NCBI RefSeq assembly: GCF_030811455.1
Contig: NZ_JAUSQU010000001.1
Location: 4,464,001 to 4,528,000, forward strand
DNA from: Streptosporangium lutulentum
GTDB lineage: Bacteria; Actinomycetota; Actinomycetes; Streptosporangiales; Streptosporangiaceae
Reading direction: 5' to 3'
DNA: 64,000 nt
Part shown: piece by piece, positions 16,833-23,987 of the stretch
How positions within the stretch are numbered: position 1 is the stretch's first letter
Layout: the number at the start of each line of letters is the position of its first letter
Translations under genes and position numbers: made by a program
Notes under the pieces: generated by a model
What the model was told of the DNA's origin: nothing
Seen by the model: the letters and a program-made list of their open reading frames with translations, nothing else
Databases searched by the model: none

Positions 16833-17502
16833 GACGCCACAGGCTAGAGGTCAAGTAAAGCCAGGGCAAAGTCCTCGCGTTTCGACCATTGGCTCCGACG
16901 ATGATCTGCTGTCGAGAAAGTCCCCCTGGCGACCAGCACCCGGTTCCCTGCGGCGCTCCCGCTGCCATGTCGCCGGATCACTCCGCCGGCCCGTCGCGCC
17001 GTTTGAACCAGTGCGGTCTTGAAGGCGTGCGGCCCGTTCGTACCGTCTGAAACGGTACGAACGGGCCGCAATATCTGAAACGGCGAGGTGCCCGAGCGCG
17101 GTTCCGCACTCCACGCGGACGCGTATGACGCCCACTACCACTGCGGCGGGGGACGAGGAAGCCTGCGCGGTATTACGCCAGCCCCAAACTGCCAAAAATC
17201 CTCGCATTAAATCCCATGGAGGCTCCTCGGGATTCACGGATCCACGCTTTCGGGAGCTGCCTGACCAGCGTTTTTCCGGCTCCGGCGAGCCTTGGTCGGC
17301 CGCTTCCCGACGCCCGGCCGCAACTGGCCAAAAATATGTAAATTCTTGAATTCACCGAAGTCTTCGAGACACCCTCGACATAGCTCCAGGTTATTGGATA
17401 TCTGTCCGTTTCTTCGGTTCTCGCCTGGCTGACCCATATCCGACTCCGGAACTTCGTTCGCGTAATGACAAATTTAATGATTTAGCTATACGATCGCCGT
17501 TC
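16833..17502. other. Intergenic region with a long hairpin and AT-richer stretch
   Basis: About 670 bp without a convincing gene; short frames here lack ribosome sites and resemble no family. It contains the long hairpin at 17029-17069. The stretch 17330-17500 is clearly AT-richer than the rest of the window, which fits promoters for the GPP34 gene. Confidence 0.4.
17029..17069. terminator. Very stable perfect hairpin
   Basis: Arms of 18 bp (GCGGCCCGTTCGTACCGT and its exact complement) enclose a 5-base CTGAA loop. There is no T-tract, only AATATC on the right side. It could act as a factor-assisted or bidirectional terminator, or as a dyad operator. Confidence 0.5.
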
Positions 17503-18138
17503 GTGGTTGGAGTTGATCTTTCAGGAACCCGGTTGGCCAACGACCTGTTCTTTGTCATGCATGACAACGCGACCGGCCGGATGAGGCTTCATGCGCGCCT
17601 GACCGGTCTGGGGCTGGCCGCCGCAATCCTGGGAGAACTGATGCTCGCCGGGCGGATAACCGTGGAATTGGCGGCGGGGCGGACACGGCTCGTCGTTCTC
17701 GACGCGGCGCCGCCCGGAGACACGCTCACCAGAGCCGCCCTGGACCACATCGTCGCCGAACCCTCGCATCGCTTCCGTACCTGGTTGCAGTTCCTCGCCC
17801 GTACGGCACTCGCCGACGTGGCGGCCCGGATGACCGCCGGCGGGCTGCTGCGCCCGCCCGGCAGCCGCCCGTCGCGGAAGCAGGTGCCGGTCGACGTGAA
17901 CATCGCGGCGTGGCCCGGGGGACGCGTCAACCTGGCGATCCAACGCCGTGAGCCACTCAGTGTCCAGGACAGCGTCCTGCTGGGGCTGCTCGTCGCGACC
18001 GGTGGCAACCGGCTCGTCCTGTGGGAGCAGAACCCGAGATACCTCTCCGATTCGACCACCGCCCTTCCGGCGCCGCTCCAGGAACTGATCGCCCAGACCG
18101 AGGCTGCCATAGGTGACTCCGTCATCAGCCGCCGGTGA
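17503..18138 (+). CDS. GPP34 (GOLPH3/Vps74-like) family protein
   Basis: 211 residues from a GTG at 17503. The opening LANDLFFVMHDNATGRMRLH and the hydrophobic helix GLGLAAAILGELMLAGRI are the signature of the GPP34 family. Eukaryotic members bind phosphoinositides at the Golgi. Actinomycete members occur in large numbers and are mostly uncharacterised. A conserved arginine-rich stretch follows (GSRPSRKQVPVD). It is followed closely by an amino acid permease gene whose start is about 30 bp downstream, so the three genes 17503-20227 may form one transcript. Confidence 0.88.
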   Translation: MVGVDLSGTRLANDLFFVMHDNATGRMRLHARLTGLGLAAAILGELMLAGRITVELAAGRTRLVVLDAAPPGDTLTRAALDHIVAEPSHRFRTWLQFLARTALADVAARMTAGGLLRPPGSRPSRKQVPVDVNIAAWPGGRVNLAIQRREPLSVQDSVLLGLLVATGGNRLVLWEQNPRYLSDSTTALPAPLQELIAQTEAAIGDSVISRR

Positions 18139-18164
18139 ACCCACCCCCCATTTCAAGGATCCCC

Positions 18165-19637
18165 ATGTCCGTGACAGAACGAAGGGCCAGCGCCGTTTCC
18201 GCCGCGCTCGCCCAGGACCGCCTCGGTGTGCCGTCGGTGGTGTTCTTCGTCATCTCGGCGGCGGCGCCGCTGACCGTCATCGGTGGCTCGGTGACCGCCG
18301 CCTACGCCGCGACCGGCGTGACCGGCGTGCCGCTCGCCTTCATCCTGCTGGGAGCCATCCTGGGCCTGTTCGCCGTCGGCTACGTGACGATGGCCCGTTA
18401 CGTCGTCAACGCCGGGGCGTTCTACGCGTACACCGCGAAAGGGCTCGGCAGGCCGGTGGGTGTGGCGACCGCGTGGGTCGCGTTGCTGGCCTACAACGCA
18501 CTCCAGGTGGGTCTCTACGGCATGATCGGTGCGGCCGCCCAGCCGCTGATCGCCGACTGGTTCGGCGGCTCTCCGCCCTGGTGGGTCATCGGGCTGGTCG
18601 CCTGGGCGCTGACCGGGGTGCTCGGCCTCATGCGGGTCGACGTGAACGGGAAGGTCCTGTCGGTCCTGCTGCTGACGGAGATAGCCGTCGTCATCGTGTT
18701 CGACATCGCGGACCTGATCAACCCGGCGGCCTCGGGCTACAGCCTCGACGTCTTCGACCCGTCGAACCTCTTCGTCCCCGGGATCGGTGCGGTGGTCGCG
18801 ATCTGCATCGCGTCCTTCGCGGGCTTCGAGTCGTCGGTGGTGTTCTCCGAGGAGACCAAGGACCCGAAGCGCACGGTACCGATCGCGACCTACGTCGCAC
18901 TCGCCGTCATCTCCGGGCTCTACGCCGTGTCGTCCTGGGCGATGACCGTTCCGATCGGCTCGGACAAGATCGTCGAGGCCTCGCGCGAGCAGAGTTCGGC
19001 CCTCCTGTTCAACCTGGCCGGGCAGCACCTGGGGGCGACCATCGCCACCATCGGCTCCCTCCTCTTCGTGACGAGCCTCTTCGCCGCGCTGATCGCCTTC
19101 CACAACACGATCTCCCGCTACGTCTTCGCCCTCGGCAGGGAGAGGGTGCTGCCCGAGACCTTCGGTCGTACTTCCCCCCGGACCGGTGCCCCGGTCAACG
19201 GCTCGGTGGCGCAGAGTGTCATCGGGCTGGTCGTGATCGTCATATACGCGGTCTTCGGCCTGGATCCGGTCGTCCAGCTGTTCTTCACCGTCGGATCGTT
19301 CGGTGGCCTGGGACTGCTCATGATGCTGGCGGCCACCTCGATCTCCGTGCTGGTCTTCTTCGCCAAGAATCCCAGCGAGGAGAACGCCTGGCGGACCAGG
19401 ATCGCCCCGGGTATCTCCTCGGTCCTGCTGATCGTGGTCATCGTGCTCGTCATGGCCAACTTCGACACCGTACTCGGTGTGGCCTCCGACTCCCCGCTGC
19501 GCTGGATCATGCCCGCCGTCTACTTCGTCGCCGTGGGGCTCGGCATCATTTGGGGACTCGCCCTGCGGGCCAACCGGCCGAAGGTGTACGCGAACATCGG
19601 GCGGGGCGCCCAGGCGGCCGTGGGAGGGACCGAATGA
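18165..19637 (+). CDS. APC-superfamily amino acid permease
   Basis: The ATG at 18165 has an AAGGA site and gives 490 residues with about twelve hydrophobic segments. An upstream GTG at 18135 is possible. The N-terminal consensus is seen in VVFFVISAAAPLTVIGGSV, and the conserved segments FAGFESSVVFSEETKDPKRT and FHNTISRYVFALGRERVLP are typical of APC amino acid and polyamine exchangers. It would import an amino acid or amine with protons. It overlaps the following acetyltransferase gene by 4 bases; a permease plus N-acetyltransferase pairing may link uptake to modification of the same compound (inference). Confidence 0.9.
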   Translation: MSVTERRASAVSAALAQDRLGVPSVVFFVISAAAPLTVIGGSVTAAYAATGVTGVPLAFILLGAILGLFAVGYVTMARYVVNAGAFYAYTAKGLGRPVGVATAWVALLAYNALQVGLYGMIGAAAQPLIADWFGGSPPWWVIGLVAWALTGVLGLMRVDVNGKVLSVLLLTEIAVVIVFDIADLINPAASGYSLDVFDPSNLFVPGIGAVVAICIASFAGFESSVVFSEETKDPKRTVPIATYVALAVISGLYAVSSWAMTVPIGSDKIVEASREQSSALLFNLAGQHLGATIATIGSLLFVTSLFAALIAFHNTISRYVFALGRERVLPETFGRTSPRTGAPVNGSVAQSVIGLVVIVIYAVFGLDPVVQLFFTVGSFGGLGLLMMLAATSISVLVFFAKNPSEENAWRTRIAPGISSVLLIVVIVLVMANFDTVLGVASDSPLRWIMPAVYFVAVGLGIIWGLALRANRPKVYANIGRGAQAAVGGTE

Positions 19638-20227
19638 CAGAGATCATTCGCATTCAGAACGCTCCCGGAGCCGCCGAGGCCGTCGGCGCGATCATCGCCA
19701 CCTCCTTTCACGAGCAGGAGATCTCGGCCTGGATGATCCCGCCGGACGACGATCGCCGCCGGGTGATGCCCCCCTTCTTCTCCATGATCACCGAGAGCGC
19801 CCTCGTCCACGGCGAGGTCCACGCGACGGCCGACATGTCCGCCGTGGCCGTATGGTTCCGCAAGGGCGCCGAGCCGCTTCCCGAGATCCCCGACCGGGAC
19901 GTCCGGGTGGAGGCGTTCGCCGGTCCCCACGCGGAGCGCATCGGGCAGATGGGCGAGGAGATGGACAAGCGCCATCCCCAAGACCCGCACCACTACCTGG
20001 CGTTCCTCGCCGTGCTCCCCGGGTACCAGGGACGGAAGACGGGGACCCGGCTGCTCGAGGAGTACCACCGCGGGCTCGACGAGGCGGGCATACCCGCGTA
20101 CCTGGAGGCCAGCAGCACCCGCAGCCGCAGGCTCTACCTGCGCCACGGCTATCAGGACCTCGGCGACCCGATGTTCATGCCCGGCGGCCCGCCGATGTTC
20201 CCCATGTGGCGCCCGCCGAACCCCTGA
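19634..20227 (+). CDS. GNAT-family N-acetyltransferase
   Basis: 197 residues. The ATG at 19634 overlaps the permease stop (ATGA). The acetyl-CoA pyrophosphate-binding loop is read in LAVLPGYQGRKTGTRLLEEY, a Q/RxxGxG/A-like motif with the central residues KTG. The C-terminal strand is AYLEASSTRSRRLYLRHGYQ. The N-terminal half with ISAWMIPPDDDRRRVMPPFF is typical of actinobacterial GNATs of this length. The frame open far upstream of this start is a shadow of the permease. Confidence 0.88.
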   Translation: MTEIIRIQNAPGAAEAVGAIIATSFHEQEISAWMIPPDDDRRRVMPPFFSMITESALVHGEVHATADMSAVAVWFRKGAEPLPEIPDRDVRVEAFAGPHAERIGQMGEEMDKRHPQDPHHYLAFLAVLPGYQGRKTGTRLLEEYHRGLDEAGIPAYLEASSTRSRRLYLRHGYQDLGDPMFMPGGPPMFPMWRPPNP

Positions 20228-20300
20228 TCCGAATGCCGACCCCCGCCCCCGGCCCATCGTGGGCCGGGAGCGGGGGCGATTCCGGCCCCGTTGTTCTCAA

Positions 20301-20357
20301 GACACTGAGGCGGAATACGCCATCGTGCTCGATCACCACTACACCGTGCTGTCCGAG
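20301..20357 (+). pseudogene. 57-bp internal fragment of a DUF3885-like gene
   Basis: This stretch (EAEYAIVLDHHYTVLSE) is nearly identical to 35187-35243 inside the DUF3885-like gene, with about 54 of 57 bases equal. Nothing upstream or downstream continues the gene. It is an orphan fragment downstream of the GNAT gene. Confidence 0.7.
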
Positions 20358-20425
20358 AGGTTCACATGTGAGACAGCTCGGGCGGCGTCCGTCGGCGCCC
20401 TTGGACATGGTCGACTGCCCGGCAG

Positions 20426-20923
20426 CTACGAGGAGTTGGTAGCAGCGAGGTAGGCCGCGTTCAGTCGCTCGCGAACGCTCGGTGATCGCGCTGGGGATTC
20501 GGAGCCAAGGTGCGAGCGGCGAAGCTCGTCCATGAACTCTTGCCAGAGCGCGGGGCCGCCTTGTTCGAGCAGCTCGGCGCGAACGCGCAGCGCGCGGCTC
20601 GTGGGCCGGTGGCGAAGCCCCCAGCTGCCGAGCTGCGCGAACACGGGTACGAGTTGGATCGCGGGTTCGGTCAGGCTGTAGCGCGCCCGCTGGCCGGCTC
20701 GCGTGTCCTCCCGGGTGAGCAATCCGAACTCGACGAGTCGCTTGAGCCGGTCGGCGAGAATATTCGAAGCGATCCCCTCTTCTGAGCCGGCCTGCAGTTC
20801 TCGAAAATAGCGGCGGTCTCCGAAGACGATGTCGCGGAGGACGAGCAGGCTCCAGCGATCGCCGAACACCTCGATGGTGGCGTTGATCGGGCACCCCGAC
20901 CGCGGCTCATACACTTCGCCCAT
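20426..20923 (-). CDS. HxlR-family winged-helix transcriptional regulator
   Basis: 165 residues, one domain plus an extended C-terminus. The family opening is present (EPRSGCPINATIEVFGDRWS, with the conserved Cys and GDRW), followed by LLVLRDIVFGDRRYFRELQ and the recognition region NILADRLKRLVEFGLLTRED. HxlR proteins sense reactive electrophiles or oxidants through the N-terminal cysteine and control a divergent target. Here the divergent neighbour is the metallo-beta-lactamase-fold gene, with only 76 bp between the two starts. Confidence 0.9.
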   Translation of the reverse strand: MGEVYEPRSGCPINATIEVFGDRWSLLVLRDIVFGDRRYFRELQAGSEEGIASNILADRLKRLVEFGLLTREDTRAGQRARYSLTEPAIQLVPVFAQLGSWGLRHRPTSRALRVRAELLEQGGPALWQEFMDELRRSHLGSESPARSPSVRERLNAAYLAATNSS

Positions 20924-20999
20924 AGTGCTTGCAATCTACCACCACCAGGCATTACGGTCTCGACAAGCGGTTGCAAACCACAAGCGGAAGGAGCCACCC

Positions 21000-21836
21000 G
21001 TGCTGAGGCAGGTCGCGGAGGGCGTGCTGATCCACGAGAGCGAGTTCTGCCAGAGCAACGCCGTTGTCGTGCACGGCCGGGCCGGCGTGTTGCTCATCGA
21101 CCCCGGGGTGCAGGACCACGAAATGGCCTGCCTTGCAAACGACCTGTCCGATTCGGGCCAGACCGTTGTGGCAGGCTTCTCGACGCATCCGGATTGGGAT
21201 CACCTACTCTGGCACGCCCAGCTCGGCGTGGCCCCTCGTTACGGCACGGCCCGCTGCGCGGCCACTGTCCGGGATCAGCTGTCCGACCCGGGTGCGAAGG
21301 CCGACATCGCCGCCCACCTGCTCGGGACGGAAATCGCCGGGCAGGTCCCGCTGGACCTACTCGGCCTCATCACCGCCCTGCCCGCCGAGACGGCGCAGAT
21401 TCCATGGGATGGCCCTCAAGTCCGGATCATCGAGCATCAAGCTCATGCACCGGGCCATGCGGCGCTGTTCATCGAAGAACGCGGGGTTCTCGTCGCCGGC
21501 GACATGCTCTCTGATGTCTTGATTCCGATGCTCGACCTGAACGGCACCGCTGACCCGATCGAGGACTACCTCGCAGCGCTGCGGCTGCTGGAGGGCGTGG
21601 CGGGCGACGTCGATGTCCTCGTCCCCGGCCACGGGTCAGTCGGCGGAGCTGATCAGGTACACGCACGGATCGAGCGGGATCGCGCGTACGTGCTCGCCTT
21701 GCGTGAGGGCCATGTTCCCGGTGACCCGCGGATCGGCCCATCGGCCAAGCCCGGCTGGGAGTGGGTAAGCGATGTGCACGACGGGCAAGCCCAGCGCCTC
21801 GCCCGAAGAAGCGAGCGCGACGGGACGCCCGGCTAG
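21000..21836 (+). CDS. Metallo-beta-lactamase-fold hydrolase
   Basis: A GTG at 21000 behind GGAAGGAG gives 278 residues. The MBL metal motifs are seen as FSTHPDWDHLLWH (HxHxDH with Asp in place of the second His), HAPGHAALFIEE, LVAGDMLSDVLIP and VPGHGSVGG. The fold is certain. The substrate is unknown; relatives hydrolyse lactones, thioesters or nucleotides. Divergence from an HxlR regulator suggests induction by a reactive small molecule. Confidence 0.88.
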   Translation: MLRQVAEGVLIHESEFCQSNAVVVHGRAGVLLIDPGVQDHEMACLANDLSDSGQTVVAGFSTHPDWDHLLWHAQLGVAPRYGTARCAATVRDQLSDPGAKADIAAHLLGTEIAGQVPLDLLGLITALPAETAQIPWDGPQVRIIEHQAHAPGHAALFIEERGVLVAGDMLSDVLIPMLDLNGTADPIEDYLAALRLLEGVAGDVDVLVPGHGSVGGADQVHARIERDRAYVLALREGHVPGDPRIGPSAKPGWEWVSDVHDGQAQRLARRSERDGTPG

Positions 21837-22009
21837 CGATCCGCTTGCGGGACTGGCCTGCACGTTCGTCCTGCCAACTTCTTGACTCAAGACAGTGAGC
21901 TCTTTTCAACCTGACGACCCTGGTCGCGACGGGTTCAGGAAGAGCGGTGGCGGCTGAGAGGAGGCTCCCGATAAGACAGCAGCCGACCAAGCTGCCCCAA
22001 ACGGGAGCC

Positions 22010-22365
22010 CCGTGCTGTCTTACCGTGCCTCGATTCGCTGTCCAACCACACCCTGACCGCCTAGCCGAACTCAGCCGACCCCCATAAGCCGGCTGGTGTG
22101 GGCCTCGCCCGCACTGCCGGGCACCGTTCACGACGTAACCGCCGCTCGGACGGTCGGCCTGATCGACGCCTTGACCAGTGCCGGCGTGAAGACCTTCGAG
22201 GATCAGGGCTATCAAGGCGCGGGCGGCACGATCCGCACGCCGTTCAAGCGGCATCGCCACCGTCCATGGTTGTCGCGCGGACAGCAGGACGTCAACCGCG
22301 CCCACGCCCGCATCCGAGCCGTCCGGTGTTCCTCGGCGGTGCCGAAGCAATGGACCGGATCTTTA
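22010..22365 (+). pseudogene. Remnant of an IS5-family (DDE_Tnp_4) transposase
   Basis: The start of a transposase (VLSYRASI, from 22011) is broken by frameshift and stop within 15 codons. After a deletion the C-terminal half is read in frame (SPALPGTVHDVTAARTVGL, then VKTFEDQGYQGAGGTIRTPF and RGQQDVNRAHARIRA). The final ERG/catalytic segment is lost near 22320. No terminal inverted repeats were found. It abuts the left copy of the tRNA-Pro repeat. Confidence 0.75.
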
Positions 22366-22405
22366 CGTGACCAGAGCGATAGTCACTCACTCAGTCACTC
22401 AGAAT

Positions 22406-22490
22406 GCAGAAAGGGTGCCTCCTTTCGGGTGACACCCTTGCCGACCGGTGAAAGCCTGGTCGGGACGACAGGATTTGAACTTGTGACCCC
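22406..22490 (-). repeat. Left copy of direct repeat: 3' end of tRNA-Pro plus its terminator (att-like)
   Basis: 85 bp that match 35731-35816 with one indel and about seven mismatches. On the minus strand it contains the last 34 nt of the tRNA-Pro gene (T-arm, acceptor 3' strand and CCA, 22457-22490), then the spacer and the GGGTG/CACCC terminator hairpin. The 5' half of the tRNA is absent and the T-stem has a mismatch, so it is not a functional tRNA. This is the expected trace of a displaced tRNA 3' end at the far border of a tRNA-integrated element. Confidence 0.75.
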
Positions 22491-22755
22491 ACGAACGCCC
22501 TCCTCGGACGGATGAGCGTGGCCCGCGCCGAAGTCTCCGGATTCCCAAGCCGATCAGCCACACCCGCACGGCCGGAACAGAAACCGCCGGCAACATCCCC
22601 ATGCTGAGAGGTGCGATAGGTCGACGCCGCCTGAAAAGTGACCCTGTGTCGTCGGCTGGGTTCTAGTGCTTGTCGCAACGGATCTGCTCGGCGACGGGGT
22701 CGGCCTGCGCGGGCAGCGGCCGGGCCCTTGGTGGGCCCGGCCGTGTTTCCGACGG
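22491..22755. other. Intergenic region inside left border of putative island
   Basis: About 265 bp with no credible gene. A short GC-rich inverted stretch (GGGCCCTTGGTGGGCCC region, 22722-22740) could be the terminator of the DUF4386 gene. Confidence 0.35.
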
Positions 22756-23505
22756 TCATACGGCGACGTCGTGGTGGGCGGGCGGGGTGCCGGCAGCGAC
22801 CATTCCAGCGGTGACGGGAGAGGGCTTAAAGCCTCTGACGATCAGATAGACGCCCAGCGAGAACTCCCACAGCGCGATCGGAAGGGCGGCAAGCGCCGAC
22901 GGCGCGGACACCTGCCCCCAGAGGTCGAACAATGTGGCGGCGACGGAAGCGACAAGCAGGGGCGCCCCGATGAATCCGAGCAGGGGAAGAACCCGCGGCA
23001 CCAGGCGCGACCTGTACATCAGGGAGCCCAGCAACAGGGCGTTCAGGGCCGGAAGGAAGCCTTGTCCGAGGAGGAACGTCCAGTCACGCAGGGCGACCAG
23101 CGCCTGGCCGGTGACCAGCGCGTCCGCTCCGGCTCCGGCCTGCCGCAAGGTAACGATCGACAGGAGTGGTACGACGCCGGCGAATATGGTGGCGGCTTCC
23201 AGGACTCGCACGCCGACGAAGCCCAGCGCGACCCCTTCGTTCTGCCTCTTGAGCACCGGGTACAGCACCACCGCGGTGCCGATGCAGGCGAGGGCCACGA
23301 TCATCTCCAGAACGCCGCCGAAGAAGACGGCGGTGTCCGGGCCGGGGCCGACGATGTAGTTCGGAGCGAGCACCGGACCGTAGAGGGCGAGGGTCGGGAT
23401 CGAGACGAAGGTGACCAGGTAGAGCACGCCTGCGGCGAGCGCGGTCTTCCTCAGTGAGTCCATCGGAACTCGTTTTGTTGCCGTGGTCCGGTCGGTGCTG
23501 GTCAT
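22756..23505 (-). CDS. DUF4386 family integral membrane protein
   Basis: The ATG at 23505 follows AAGGAG and gives 249 residues with about six membrane segments (AALAAGVLYLVTFVSIPTLA, then VLEMIVALACIGTAVVLYP). The FVGVRVLEAATIFAGVVPLL segment is the hallmark of the DUF4386 family. Function is unknown. It is the last of three minus-strand genes with the small protein at 23536 and the MalT-like regulator at 23988, a grouping in which the regulator may control the membrane protein. Confidence 0.85.
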   Translation of the reverse strand: MTSTDRTTATKRVPMDSLRKTALAAGVLYLVTFVSIPTLALYGPVLAPNYIVGPGPDTAVFFGGVLEMIVALACIGTAVVLYPVLKRQNEGVALGFVGVRVLEAATIFAGVVPLLSIVTLRQAGAGADALVTGQALVALRDWTFLLGQGFLPALNALLLGSLMYRSRLVPRVLPLLGFIGAPLLVASVAATLFDLWGQVSAPSALAALPIALWEFSLGVYLIVRGFKPSPVTAGMVAAGTPPAHHDVAV

Positions 23506-23535
23506 GTCGTTCTCCTTGCGTGGATTGGTGAGCAC

Positions 23536-23805
23536 CTACCGAGGTGCGACGGTGGGTACGTCGGGCCGGCCGGGGTCGACCTGGGTGACCGAGACCAGCG
23601 GCAGGCCTACGTCGCGCACTTTTTGGAGCAGGCCGTACAGCGCGGCCTGGTCGAGGACCGGGCCGGAAATGACGGTTGTGCCGTTGCTCGCGTTGGTGAG
23701 GCTCATGCCGTCGAACCAGGCGGCCCACCGGGCATCGAGGTGCCCCCTGAGACGGATTTCGTACCGTCCGGCCTCGGGATGGCCGCCGGTCGTTGTTTCG
23801 CTCAT
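23536..23805 (-). CDS. Small conserved protein of unknown function
   Basis: The ATG at 23805 follows AGGAG and gives 89 residues. The sequence GRYEIRLRGHLDARWAAWFD, then GTTVISGPVLDQAALYGLLQ and LPLVSVTQVDP, matches a widespread small actinobacterial family that often accompanies DUF4386 genes and LuxR regulators. There is no signal or membrane helix. It sits 30 bp upstream of the DUF4386 gene, so the two are probably co-transcribed. The longer frame to 23961 has no ribosome site. Confidence 0.75.
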   Translation of the reverse strand: MSETTTGGHPEAGRYEIRLRGHLDARWAAWFDGMSLTNASNGTTVISGPVLDQAALYGLLQKVRDVGLPLVSVTQVDPGRPDVPTVAPR

Positions 23806-23987
23806 CGTGCTCCTGTGCTGTCGCCTTCCTGGATGGACCTCAGCCGGCGTCACGGACGTCGTTGATGTGATCGGAAGGTAGAAGGGAATGTGATGAGGAG
23901 GCATCACCACATGTGGTGATTGATGTGGTGATCTGGCCGAACGGGACGCGGTGAGGGGCACGGGCCGCGAACGGCGACGCGCCGAGG

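Noticed and set aside
22457..22490. A second functional tRNA gene
   Set aside because: Only the 3' 34 nt are present, the 5' half is absent and one T-stem pair is broken.
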